NCBI GenBank assembly: GCA_964465125.1
Contig: CAYXIO010000052.1
Location: 1-30,297 of the forward strand
Reading direction: 5' to 3'
DNA length: 30,297 bases
Source of the DNA: CAYOHG01 sp964465125
Lineage (GTDB): Bacteria; Planctomycetota; Phycisphaerae; UBA1845; Fen-1342
The notes below the pieces were generated by a model. That model saw only the letters and a program-made list of their open reading frames with translations, was not told the DNA's origin and did not search any database. Made by a program: the position numbers and the translations under genes. Each line of letters opens with the position of its first letter. Positions within the stretch are counted from its first letter, which is position 1. Shown here piece after piece: positions 1 through 7,507 of the stretch.

Positions 1-603
1 GTCCTCGGCGATGTTCGTGGCGTGATCGGCGATGCGCTCGAGGTTCTTGGCGATCGAGAGAATGTCCACGTACGCCGCCATTCGCTCGCGCGACGCTTCG
101 GCGACGATGCTGCGGACGATGGAAGCATAGGTTTCGTCGATCAGCGCATCGTCGCGCATGACCTGTCGCGCCGTCTCGGCATCCTCCATGCTGTAGGCGT
201 GGATCGCGTTGCGCAGCAGCCGGCGGACGAGCGGCCCCATCTCCTTGAGCTGCGCGTTGTGCGACGCGAGCGGCTGCACTTCGAGATGCTTGGCCCGCTC
301 GGCGATGTTGGTGGCGCAGTCCGAGACGCGCTCCAGGTCGCTGTTGACCTTCAGCACCGTACAGAGCATGCGCAGGTCGGAGCCGACCGGCTGGTACAGC
401 GCCATCAGACGGATCGTCTCCGCCTCGACCTCGACCTCCTCCAGGTCCACCTCGCGGTCGCGCGCGATGATCCTCCGGGCGAGGTGCTCGTCGCTCTCGA
501 AGATCGCATCGCAGGCTTCGTGCACGATGTCCTCGACCAGGCTCGCCATTCGCAGCGACCGGCGGCGCAACTGATCGAGCAGGCTGACAAAATGAACCGT
601 CAC
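1..603 (-). CDS. phoU: PhoU phosphate transport regulator (C-terminus cut by window edge)
   Basis: PhoU is a cytoplasmic helical-bundle protein that links the PstSCAB transporter to the PhoR kinase and damps phosphate signalling. Translating the minus strand from GTG at 603 gives 201 residues with no stop before the window edge; families are usually about 220-235 residues, so only a short tail is missing. Two PhoU repeats are visible, each with the D-x-E-R-[VI]-[SA]-D metal-binding type motif: LKVNSDLERVSDCATNIAE in the first and SIAKNLERIADHATNIAE in the second. The motif copies and position after pstB make the assignment secure. An in-frame ATG at 657 would add 18 residues (MLACRMRGV...) and cut the gap to pstB to 38 nt; GTG 603 is preferred because the protein then begins MTVHF-like, as typical PhoU proteins do, and a GAGGG lies upstream. 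Confidence 0.95.
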   Translation of the reverse strand, partial: MTVHFVSLLDQLRRRSLRMASLVEDIVHEACDAIFESDEHLARRIIARDREVDLEEVEVEAETIRLMALYQPVGSDLRMLCTVLKVNSDLERVSDCATNIAERAKHLEVQPLASHNAQLKEMGPLVRRLLRNAIHAYSMEDAETARQVMRDDALIDETYASIVRSIVAEASRERMAAYVDILSIAKNLERIADHATNIAED

Positions 604-695
604 GTGAAGGGGCCCTCGGCAGGACGCGAAGACGCCACGCATCCGACACGCCAGCATAATCGCGGGACCGGCGCTTGCCTATGCCCGGACCGGCC

Positions 696-1529
696 TCAGC
701 CGAAGCGGCCGGTGATGTAGTCCTGGGTGCGCTGGTTGGTGGGCTTGGTGAAGATGCGGCTGGTTTCGTCGATCTCGATCAGTTCGCCCATGTACATGAA
801 GGCGGTCTGGTCGCTGACGCGGGCCGCCTGCTGCATGTTGTGCGTCACGAGCACGACGGTGAACTGCGTCTTGAGCTGGTCGATGAGGTCCTCGATGCGC
901 GCCGTCGCGATCGGGTCGAGGGCGGAGCAGGGCTCGTCCATCAGCAGCACATCGGGCTGGATCGCGATCGCGCGGGCGATGCAAAGGCGCTGCTGCTGGC
1001 CGCCCGAAAGCGCCAGCGCGCTGTCGTTCAGCTTGTCCTTGACCTCGTCCCAAAGCGCGGCGGACCGCAGCGAGCGCTCGACCAGCTCGTTCATGCGGCC
1101 GCGATAGCCGTTGATGCGGGCGCCCCAGGCGACGTTGCGATAGATCGACTTGGGGAACGGGTTGGGCTTTTGAAAAACCATCCCGACGTGGCGGCGCAGG
1201 TCGACCGGGTCGCAGTCGGGACCGTAGACGGACCGGCCGTGATACAGAATCCGCCCCTCCACCTGCATGCCTGGAATGAAGTCGTTCATTCGGTTGAGCG
1301 CCCGCAGCAGCGTGCTCTTGCCGCAGCCGGAGGGACCGATGATGGCCGTAACGCGCCGGGCGGAGATTTCGAGCGAAACGTCCTTGATGGCCGCGAACGA
1401 GCCGTAGTGGATGCTCAGCCCCTCGCACGTGAACACCGGCGGCGAAATGGGCTCGACAGCGTCCACGGGCGACTGACCCCGCGGCTTGAACTCGAACGCC
1501 AGCGCCTGCCCCGGCGAGTTGGCGAGCAT
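696..1529 (-). CDS. pstB: Phosphate ABC transporter ATP-binding protein PstB
   Basis: PstB is the ATPase that powers phosphate import by the inner-membrane PstCA channel. The 277-residue protein has Walker A GPSGCGKST near residues 65-73, a Q-loop in GMVFQKPNPFP, the ABC signature LSGGQQQR near 174-181, Walker B VLLMDEP near 194-200 and the H-loop in VTHNMQQA. The stretch NPFPKSIYRNVAWG is characteristic of PstB within ABC ATPases. The start is ATG 1529, which shares one base with the pstA stop (TGATG), implying translational coupling; a longer in-frame reading to 1634 would lie inside pstA and has no family support. An N-terminal extension of about 30 residues precedes the usual PstB start region. 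Confidence 0.97.
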   Translation of the reverse strand: MLANSPGQALAFEFKPRGQSPVDAVEPISPPVFTCEGLSIHYGSFAAIKDVSLEISARRVTAIIGPSGCGKSTLLRALNRMNDFIPGMQVEGRILYHGRSVYGPDCDPVDLRRHVGMVFQKPNPFPKSIYRNVAWGARINGYRGRMNELVERSLRSAALWDEVKDKLNDSALALSGGQQQRLCIARAIAIQPDVLLMDEPCSALDPIATARIEDLIDQLKTQFTVVLVTHNMQQAARVSDQTAFMYMGELIEIDETSRIFTKPTNQRTQDYITGRFG

Positions 1530-2497
1530 CAGCGACTCCCTCCTCTGGCACTGGCGACTCGAATCGCGACCGCGACCGCGTTCATGCTCAGGAGTACGCC
1601 GAGTAGGACAATCATACCGGCGGCGGCGAGCCACTGGAACTCAACGTCGGGCTGGTCGATCCAGTTGTAGACCTGCAACGGAATCACGGTGAAGACGCTG
1701 AGCATGCTCTCGCGAAGCCAGTCCATCGGGCCGTGAACCGCGCCGCTGCGGACGGCCAGCTCCCCGGGCAACTGAGTCACGAGGATCGGCACGCCGAGCA
1801 TGATCAGCGGAGCCGTTTCGCCGATCGCGCGCGAAAGCGAGAGGATCACGCCGGTCATGATGCCCGGCAACGCGGCCGGAAGGACGTGCGTGGAGGTCGT
1901 TTGCCAGCGCGTGGCGCCCAAAGCGTACGCCGCCTGACGAATCGAGTTCGGAACCGCCGCGATGGCCTCGCGCGCGGCGATGATGATCACCGGCAGGATC
2001 AGCAGCGCCAGCGTCAGGGCGCCCGAGAGAATGCTGCGGTCGAAGCGCATCCAACGCACGAAGAGAACCACGCCGAGAATGCCGTAGACGATCGAGGGCA
2101 CCCCGGCGAGGTTTTCGATATTCAGGCTGATGAAGCGCGTGATGAGGTTGCGCGGGGCGTACTCCTCGAGGTAGATCGCGGCGCCGACGCCGAGCGGAAT
2201 GGCAATGGCCGCAGTCAGCACCATGACCCAGAGCGTGCCGACCAGGGCCACCTTGATGCCTGATTCAAGCGGCTCGAGCGTCGATGGCAGACTGACCAGA
2301 AAGTCATAGCTCAGCAGGCTGCCGCCCTGGTAGAAGACCTGCGCGAGCAGCACCGCCAGGACCAGCAGCGCGACCAGCGACAGCAGGATGCACAGACCGA
2401 CGAAGAGCACGCCGACGGCGCGCCGCAGCCGAAGCCGCGGCTCGAACAGGAGCGCGGGCTGCGGAGGCAGGACGGCGGCGTCGCGGCCGGCGCTCAT
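1529..2497 (-). CDS. pstA: Phosphate ABC transporter permease PstA
   Basis: PstA pairs with PstC to form the inner-membrane phosphate channel. The 322-residue protein has a cytoplasmic N-terminus (residues 1-28), a first hydrophobic helix (GVLFVGLCILLSLVALLVLAVLL) and further membrane helices. The EAA-type coupling loop is visible as SIRQAAYALGATRWQTTSTHVLPAALPGIMTG, followed by RAIGETAPL, which is diagnostic of PstA/PstC permeases. EYAPRNLITRFISLNIENLAGVPSIVYG matches the conserved PstA loop. ATG 2497 overlaps the pstC stop by four bases (ATGA), has GGGAGG eight bases upstream, and its stop overlaps pstB, so the pstC-pstA-pstB genes are translationally coupled. Confidence 0.96.
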   Translation of the reverse strand: MSAGRDAAVLPPQPALLFEPRLRLRRAVGVLFVGLCILLSLVALLVLAVLLAQVFYQGGSLLSYDFLVSLPSTLEPLESGIKVALVGTLWVMVLTAAIAIPLGVGAAIYLEEYAPRNLITRFISLNIENLAGVPSIVYGILGVVLFVRWMRFDRSILSGALTLALLILPVIIIAAREAIAAVPNSIRQAAYALGATRWQTTSTHVLPAALPGIMTGVILSLSRAIGETAPLIMLGVPILVTQLPGELAVRSGAVHGPMDWLRESMLSVFTVIPLQVYNWIDQPDVEFQWLAAAGMIVLLGVLLSMNAVAVAIRVASARGGSR

Positions 2498-3390
2498 TCG
2501 TAGGCCTCCCGGTATCGCGCCAGGATGCGCTGCGCCACCAGGTTCACGATCAGGGTCATGGCAAACAGCGCAAGACCCACGGCGAACACCGTCTTGAACT
2601 CGAGCGAGCCCGGCGGGGTGTCGCCTTTGCTGATCTGCACCATGTAGCCGGTCATCGTCTGAATGCTCTCAAGCGGGTTGAGCGTGAGCTTGGGCGTCAT
2701 GCCCGCTGCGATCGTAACCGCCATGGTCTCGCCGATGGCCCGCGCCAAGGCCAGCAGTACGGCCGCAATCACGCCTGAAAGTGCCGCCGGGACGACAACC
2801 CGGATGGCGACTTCCAGCCGCGTCGCCGCCAGCGCGTAGGCGCCCTCGCGCAGCGAGCTGGGGACCGACTGAAGCGCGTCGTCGCAGATCGACGCGATGG
2901 TCGGGATCGTCATGATTCCGACCACGATGCCCGCCGACGCCGCGTTGAACTGCTCCGTGTCCGGGAAGACCGGGCGCAGGACGAAGGGCGTGACGAACGT
3001 CAGGGCGAAATAACCGTAGACGACGGTGGGAATGCCCGCCAGCACCTCAAGCACCGGCTTGAACAGCGATCGCACCAGCGGCGAGGCGTACTCGCTCAGA
3101 AAGATGGCCGTGGCCAGGCCGACCGGCACCGCGACGAGCAGGCCGCCGACCGCGACCTGGAGTGTGCCGGTCACGAGCGGCAGCACACCGAACTTTTGCG
3201 AGTGGATCGGCTCCCAGACGGTCCCGAGCAGAAAATCGAGCACGGAAACCTGGCGGAAAAACGCGAAGGACTCCTCAAAGAGCACCCAGACGATGCCGAG
3301 CGTCGTCAGGATCGAGACGAGCGCGCACAGCAGCAGGACGCCGTGGATCGATCCCTCGCGGGCCTTGCGCAGTGCTCGCATGCGGTTCAC
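2494..3390 (-). CDS. pstC: Phosphate ABC transporter permease PstC
   Basis: PstC is the second channel subunit of the high-affinity phosphate importer. The protein has about six membrane helices, the conserved segment FLSEYASPLVRSLFKPVLEVLAGIPTVVYGYFAL, the coupling loop VPSSLREGAYALAATRLEVAIRVVVPAALSGVIA, and ALARAIGETMAVTIAAG. The open frame extends upstream to TTG 3435, but that codon lacks a ribosome site; GTG 3390 has AGGGAAGG just upstream and gives a normal short N-terminus (VNRMRALRKAREG), so it was chosen (298 residues). An ATG at 3381 is the other candidate. From GTG 3390 the gap to the pstS stop is 54 nt. The gene ends in a four-base overlap with pstA. Confidence 0.94.
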   Translation of the reverse strand: MNRMRALRKAREGSIHGVLLLCALVSILTTLGIVWVLFEESFAFFRQVSVLDFLLGTVWEPIHSQKFGVLPLVTGTLQVAVGGLLVAVPVGLATAIFLSEYASPLVRSLFKPVLEVLAGIPTVVYGYFALTFVTPFVLRPVFPDTEQFNAASAGIVVGIMTIPTIASICDDALQSVPSSLREGAYALAATRLEVAIRVVVPAALSGVIAAVLLALARAIGETMAVTIAAGMTPKLTLNPLESIQTMTGYMVQISKGDTPPGSLEFKTVFAVGLALFAMTLIVNLVAQRILARYREAYE

Positions 3391-3444
3391 CGACCTTCCC
3401 TGTCGGCCATCGGAAGCCGGGCCCGAGCCGTTCAACCGAAACCG

Positions 3445-4464
3445 TCAGGGATGTTCCGGCGCCTTCGGCTCCAGATACCACTGCTCAAGCGACTTGCCGG
3501 CGGCGTGGCCGTCCGGGAAGACCGTGCCGAGCACGCCTTCGTGCAGTCGTCGCAGCGACTCCTGATAGAGTGCCGGACCCAGCGAAACGTAGTTGACGCG
3601 TTTGTGTTCGACGATCTTGGGCGCGTTGTTGAACAGGAACTCGAGAAAACTCCGGACCGACTCGCGCTGCGCCGCCTGGGCGTTGGCATAGACGAACAGC
3701 GGGCGGGAGAGCGGGTGATACGCTCCCGATCGAATGGCGTCGAGGCTCGGCGTAACCGGCTTTCCGTCGCCATTGTCGACCGCGACAATCTGGATCCGGT
3801 TCTTGTTGGCCTCGTAGTAGGAGAAGCCGAAGTAGCCCAACGCGCCGCGGTCGCCGGCGATTCCCTGCACCAGAATGTTGTCGCTCTCGTTGGCGGTGTA
3901 GTCGCCGCGGCACTTGCTCTCGCCGAGCACCGTCTCGTTGAAGTAGTCGTAGGTGCCGCTGTCGGTCCCCGGCCCGTAAAGCTTCAGCGGCAAGTCCGGA
4001 AAGCCCGCTCGAATATCTTTCCAATTCGTGATCGGGTTCTCGGCCGACCAGATGCGCTTGAGCTCCGTGAGCGTCAGGTGGTCGCAGAACTTGTTTGCGG
4101 GATGGACGACGATCGCGATCCCGTCAAGCGCGATCGGCAGTTCGATGAAGTCGACCCCGCGCTCCTTCGCCAGCTTCAGCTCGCTGGCCTTGATTGGCCG
4201 CGACGCGTCGCTGAGATCGGTTCGCAGGTCGGGCTGGGCCTCGAGAAACTTCTTGAATCCGCCGCCGGTGCCGGACACACCCACGGTGACCGCGACGCCG
4301 GTGTTTTTCGCGCGATACAACTCTTCGGCGGCGAACATGATTGGGGCAACGGTGCTGGAGCCGTCGATGCGGATCTCGTTGGACTCTTTCTGCTGGGCCA
4401 GGGCGACGCCCGACATCAGAACCGAAGCAACGGCGGTTACCAAGGCGGATCGGCTGGTCTTCAT
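3445..4464 (-). CDS. pstS: Phosphate-binding periplasmic protein PstS
   Basis: PstS captures phosphate outside the inner membrane and delivers it to PstCA. The 339-residue precursor begins with a classical signal peptide (MKTSRSALVTAVASVLMSGVALA, predicted cleavage before QQ). The mature protein starts with IRIDGSSTVAPIM, the first phosphate-binding loop of the PstS family, followed by GVSGTGGGFKKF and DLSDASRPIK, and later GPGTDSGTYDYFNE, which carries further phosphate ligands (T, S, D). The closing region GALGYFGFSYYEANK also fits the family. No lipobox cysteine is seen, so it is probably a soluble periplasmic protein. ATG 4464 has GGAG a few bases upstream. A Pho-box-like repeat lies about 110 bp upstream. 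Confidence 0.96.
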   Translation of the reverse strand: MKTSRSALVTAVASVLMSGVALAQQKESNEIRIDGSSTVAPIMFAAEELYRAKNTGVAVTVGVSGTGGGFKKFLEAQPDLRTDLSDASRPIKASELKLAKERGVDFIELPIALDGIAIVVHPANKFCDHLTLTELKRIWSAENPITNWKDIRAGFPDLPLKLYGPGTDSGTYDYFNETVLGESKCRGDYTANESDNILVQGIAGDRGALGYFGFSYYEANKNRIQIVAVDNGDGKPVTPSLDAIRSGAYHPLSRPLFVYANAQAAQRESVRSFLEFLFNNAPKIVEHKRVNYVSLGPALYQESLRRLHEGVLGTVFPDGHAAGKSLEQWYLEPKAPEHP

Positions 4465-4573
4465 TGGACAGCTCCGAAGGAGCGCGCCGCAAGCCTGGCG
4501 GGGTCTCGGTTTGCCGCAACCGCGGCATCCGCGATAGCTTGCGCGCTACTCCATGCTTTGGATAGCGGGCCTT

Positions 4574-4590
4574 TGTTAACGTAGTGTGAA
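4574..4590 (-). promoter_or_regulatory. Putative Pho box upstream of pstS
   Basis: On the minus strand the sequence is TTCACA-CTACG-TTAACA, two hexamers with an 11-bp period. This fits the TT(A/C/T)A(C/T)A direct repeat with about 5-bp spacers described for Bacillus PhoP. It sits in the 139-nt gap between phoR and pstS, about 110 nt upstream of the pstS start, where PhoB control of the transporter operon would be expected. No strong -10 box was found next to it. Confidence 0.5.
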
Positions 4591-4603
4591 GGCGGCCCGT
4601 CGG

Positions 4604-6073
4604 TCAGGCACGAGTCACGGGGATCGACACGCTTACCCGCGTGCCCGCACCCGGCCGGCTCTCCAGATGAACCGTTCCCCTGAGCGCTTCGACAGCGTTT
4701 CGAACGATCGCCAGGCCCAGCCCGCTGCCGCGCTGCGGACCCGAGCGTCCCCGGTCCACCTGATAGAACCGCTCGAAGACGCGCTGCTGATCCTCGGCGG
4801 GGATACCGCAGCCGTTGTCCGCCACTTCAATCTCCACGGCCGCCCCGTTGCGCCGCGCCCGCAACGAGACGGTTCCGCCGATATCGACGAACTTCATCGC
4901 GTTGTCCGCCAGGTTGTCGAGTATCAGCCGCAGCAATTGGGGACTGGTCGACAGCTCGGCCGGAACCCCCGGATCGACGGCCGCGCTCCACTGCACCTGC
5001 TTGCCGGCGGCGCGCCCTTCAAACTGTGCCGACAAGTCGGCCAGCATGTCGCGTAGATTCACCGGTTGAGGCTGAAACTGCCGCGCGGAAGACTCGACCC
5101 GCCCCAGGTCCAGCAAGTCCTGAGCGAGGGCTTCGAGGCGGACGCTCTGGCGATCGACAATGTCGACAAAGCGGCGGGCCATTTCGTGGTCCGTGCTCAG
5201 GTTGAGCCCCTGGAGCGTCTCAACCGCGGCGCGAATCGTCGAGACGGGCGTCCGCAGCTCATGCGAGGCGTTGGCCACGAAGTCGGTACGCACCTGAATG
5301 GCGCGGTTCAGCTCGGTCACGTCCGTGAGCACGACCATTCGGCCGCGCAGCTCCGCCGCGCCGCTGCCGCGCGGCGTCGGCAGGACGATCTCCGATCCGT
5401 GTGCCAGGAGGGATCGCTCGCCGCCGGGGTACCCGACGTGAATCTGGATTTCGGACTCGATCTCGCGCGCTGCGATTCGGGGGCTGCCCGTGATCGTACG
5501 GTCCGGGAGCAGCAACTGCTGGACGTCAAGATGCGGGATGCAGCGTTCGAGCGCCATCCCGACGTATCGCGCGGGGTCAGGCGAGGCGGCGAGCTGGAGC
5601 AGAGCAATCGCTGCCGGGTTGATCAGGACCACGTTGCCCGCCGCGTCCGCGACAATCACGCCCTCGCGCAGTTGCGGCAGCAGGGAGGCGAACACGCGGC
5701 TTTGGCGGTCGGCCTGGCCCGCTTCCGTGACGAATCGTCGCTGCGCGTCGGAAAGCGCCTGCGCGAGCGGGGAAAGCTCGGGTGCGTTGCGGCCATTGAA
5801 GGCGTCGCTCGGCTCGCTCCAGGAGATGACGCGGGCGGCCGCGGTGATTCCTTCGCGCAGGCGGCGCGTCCGCAGCGACTGAAGCCAGGCGAGCGCGGCC
5901 GACGCGCCCAGTGCGACGCATGCGGCTCCCAGGCCGATCTTGACCCAGGGGGTGTGCGGCGGCACGGCGTCGGGGATGGCCGCCAGGGTCCACGCGGCCA
6001 CCAGAATCGCGGCGAGCAGCACCACCAACGCGGTCGACAGCAGCGATCGCCAGAAGGCGGTGTTGCGGGCCAT
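4604..6073 (-). CDS. phoR: Phosphate-regulon sensor histidine kinase PhoR
   Basis: PhoR autophosphorylates and passes phosphate to PhoB when phosphate is scarce. The 489-residue protein has two N-terminal membrane helices (about residues 11-33 and 45-64) with only a very short loop between them, a HAMP-like linker, a PAS domain (about 125-255, with LREGVIVADAAGNVVLINPAA), then the HisKA domain with H-box NASHELRTPVSTI (phospho-acceptor H271). The HATPase domain shows the N-box DNLADNAMKF (about 386-395), G1 DNGCGIP and G2 GSGLGLAI. The almost absent periplasmic loop is typical of PhoR, which senses through the Pst-PhoU complex. It starts six bases after phoB. Confidence 0.95.
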   Translation of the reverse strand: MARNTAFWRSLLSTALVVLLAAILVAAWTLAAIPDAVPPHTPWVKIGLGAACVALGASAALAWLQSLRTRRLREGITAAARVISWSEPSDAFNGRNAPELSPLAQALSDAQRRFVTEAGQADRQSRVFASLLPQLREGVIVADAAGNVVLINPAAIALLQLAASPDPARYVGMALERCIPHLDVQQLLLPDRTITGSPRIAAREIESEIQIHVGYPGGERSLLAHGSEIVLPTPRGSGAAELRGRMVVLTDVTELNRAIQVRTDFVANASHELRTPVSTIRAAVETLQGLNLSTDHEMARRFVDIVDRQSVRLEALAQDLLDLGRVESSARQFQPQPVNLRDMLADLSAQFEGRAAGKQVQWSAAVDPGVPAELSTSPQLLRLILDNLADNAMKFVDIGGTVSLRARRNGAAVEIEVADNGCGIPAEDQQRVFERFYQVDRGRSGPQRGSGLGLAIVRNAVEALRGTVHLESRPGAGTRVSVSIPVTRA

Positions 6074-6079
6074 GGCGCT

Positions 6080-6790
6080 CTAGGTCTGCGAGTAATCCAC
6101 GTGCGGCTCACGGAAAGCATAGCCGACGCCGCGAACCGTATGAATCCATCCGGCCGCCGAGCCGAGCTTCCGCCGCAGCGCCGCTACATGGACGTCCATC
6201 GTGCGATTGGTGACGGCGACGCCGGTGCCGAGCACCATGTCGATGAGCTGGTCTCGGTCGAGGACACGGCCGCGGGCGCCCATGAGTGCGGCGAGCACGC
6301 GGAATTCCGTTGCGGTCAACGGGACCGGCGCGCCATCCACTGTAATTTCGTGCCGCGCGCGGTCGAGCCGGATGGGTCCGCCGGCGACGACTTCGCCTTG
6401 CTGATCGGCGGCGGCCTTTCGCCGAAGCACGGCCTGGACCCGCGCAACGAGCAGCTTCATGGAGATGGGCTTGCGGATGTAGTCATCCGCGCCGAGCGCG
6501 AACCCCACCAGTTCGTCGCTCTCCTCACCCTTGGCGGTCAGCATGATGATCGGCACGCCGGCCGTGCGCGGGTCGCGACGCAGCCGCATCGCGACATCGT
6601 CACCCGAGAGCCCGGGCAACATGCGGTCGAGAACGATCAGCGCTGGCGGATCCCGCTGCGCATCGGCCAGGCCGACGTTCCCGTCAGGCTGGCGGCGGCA
6701 GGCGAAGCCCTCGCGCTCGAGGTGGTAGCTGATCAGATCGGCCAGATCGAGTTCGTCTTCGACGATCAGAATCGGCGCTTTCGCCTTCAT
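6080..6790 (-). CDS. phoB: Phosphate-regulon response regulator PhoB
   Basis: PhoB is the DNA-binding output of the PhoR system. The 236-residue protein has a receiver domain with acidic pocket E11-D12, phospho-acceptor D55 (LIVLDRMLPG), T84 (IMLTAKG) and K106 (YIRKP), then an OmpR/PhoB winged-helix domain ending RKLGSAAGWIHTVRGVGYAF. ATG 6790 begins MKAKAPILIVEDE at the normal family start; an in-frame extension to 6931 would cross the putative control region and has no family support. AGGATC precedes the start. It is the first gene of the minus-strand pho locus and is divergent from iscR. A possible Pho box 76 bp upstream would allow autoregulation. Confidence 0.95.
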   Translation of the reverse strand: MKAKAPILIVEDELDLADLISYHLEREGFACRRQPDGNVGLADAQRDPPALIVLDRMLPGLSGDDVAMRLRRDPRTAGVPIIMLTAKGEESDELVGFALGADDYIRKPISMKLLVARVQAVLRRKAAADQQGEVVAGGPIRLDRARHEITVDGAPVPLTATEFRVLAALMGARGRVLDRDQLIDMVLGTGVAVTNRTMDVHVAALRRKLGSAAGWIHTVRGVGYAFREPHVDYSQT

Positions 6791-6865
6791 GAGTTGATCC
6801 TGACACCGGAAGCGCGAGCCAGCGACGCGCGCGGCGGCGTCCAATGGCTGACCCCGGCAGACCTT

Positions 6866-6882
6866 TACAAAGCCAATGTTAA
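6866..6882 (-). promoter_or_regulatory. Putative Pho box upstream of phoB
   Basis: On the minus strand the sequence is TTAACA-TTGGC-TTTGTA. The first hexamer equals the second hexamer of the pstS site and the 11-bp spacing is the same, but the second hexamer is a poor match. It lies in the phoB-iscR intergenic region, in position for autoregulation of phoB. Confidence 0.35.
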
Positions 6883-6974
6883 GGCGGGGCGAGAGACAGG
6901 TATATGTGCGATGAATCCGGAAAGCCCGCAAACCAAAGCGATGGACCTACCCTGCCACAGCACCTGAAGCGTTG

Positions 6975-6991
6975 TATTATCAGACTATTAT
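6975..6991. repeat. TATTAT direct repeat, 11-bp period, upstream of iscR promoter
   Basis: TATTAT occurs at 6975-6980 and again at 6986-6991, separated by CAGAC, just upstream of the iscR -35 box. It does not match the Escherichia coli IscR consensus well, but its position suggests a regulator site for iscR or phoB. Confidence 0.25.
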
Positions 6992-6997
6992 GCCGGG

Positions 6998-7026
6998 TTG
7001 AATTAGGCTCCCTTTGGTGCTATATT
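6998..7026 (+). promoter_or_regulatory. Sigma70-like promoter of the isc operon
   Basis: TTGAAT at 6998-7003 and TATATT at 7021-7026 are separated by exactly 17 bp. The -10 ends only ten bases before the iscR ATG, so the predicted start of transcription (about 7033-7034) is nearly at the start codon, and no Shine-Dalgarno sequence is present. Confidence 0.7.
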
Positions 7027-7036
7027 CTCCCTGACG

Positions 7037-7507
7037 ATGCTAAGCCTGACGCGCAGAGCCGAGTACGCAATCATCGCCATGGCGCATCTGGCGCGCGCCG
7101 ACGGCGATGTCGTCAGCGCGCGCGAGATCGCCGACGAGTTCGCCGTGCCATCCACGCTTTTGATGAACGTGCTCAAACAGCTTCACCGGGCCGGGCTGGT
7201 GTGCTCGGCGCGCGGGGCCAGTGGTGGCTACCGCCTCGCGTTGCGGCCCGCGGACATCAATCTGGCCCAGGTCGTGGAAGCGACGGACGGACCGGTGCGT
7301 CTGGTCCGCTGCGCGCCGCCGCTCTCCTCGCCCGCGATCGAATCGTGCGAGCTGTCAAGGTCGTGCCCGGTGCGCCAGCCGCTTCAGCGCGTGCACGAGT
7401 TCCTGCAGGATTTCCTGCGGACCATCACGATCGCGGACGTAGCGTTCGATCCGAACTACAACGTGCGGCAGACCCCGCGCACTCGCCTGAAGGTGCTGGC
7501 CCGATGA
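7037..7507 (+). CDS. iscR: Rrf2-family Fe-S regulator IscR
   Basis: IscR is a [2Fe-2S]-sensing winged-helix repressor of isc operons. The 156-residue protein opens MLSLTRRAEYAIIAMAHLA, the Rrf2 family start, followed by the helix-turn-helix (about residues 27-52, ISxxxxVPxxLLMNVLKQL type) and wing GASGGYRLA. Candidate cluster cysteines are C92, C104 and C110; the first spacing (11 residues between) is longer than in Escherichia coli IscR, where C92, C98 and C104 are ligands, so the cluster loop has changed. It heads the operon, and its TGA overlaps the iscS ATG (ATGA). Autoregulation is expected from family knowledge. The missing Shine-Dalgarno and near-adjacent -10 box point to a leaderless or nearly leaderless mRNA. 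Confidence 0.9.
   Translation: MLSLTRRAEYAIIAMAHLARADGDVVSAREIADEFAVPSTLLMNVLKQLHRAGLVCSARGASGGYRLALRPADINLAQVVEATDGPVRLVRCAPPLSSPAIESCELSRSCPVRQPLQRVHEFLQDFLRTITIADVAFDPNYNVRQTPRTRLKVLAR

Noticed and set aside
3196..4584. A 462-codon plus-strand frame across pstS
   Set aside because: Antisense to PstS, whose signal peptide and phosphate-binding loops are intact; the frame shows no recognisable motif.
5066..6967. A 633-codon plus-strand reading frame across phoR and phoB
   Set aside because: It is antisense to clearly recognisable PhoR and PhoB, shows no domain, and long antisense frames are expected in GC-rich DNA.
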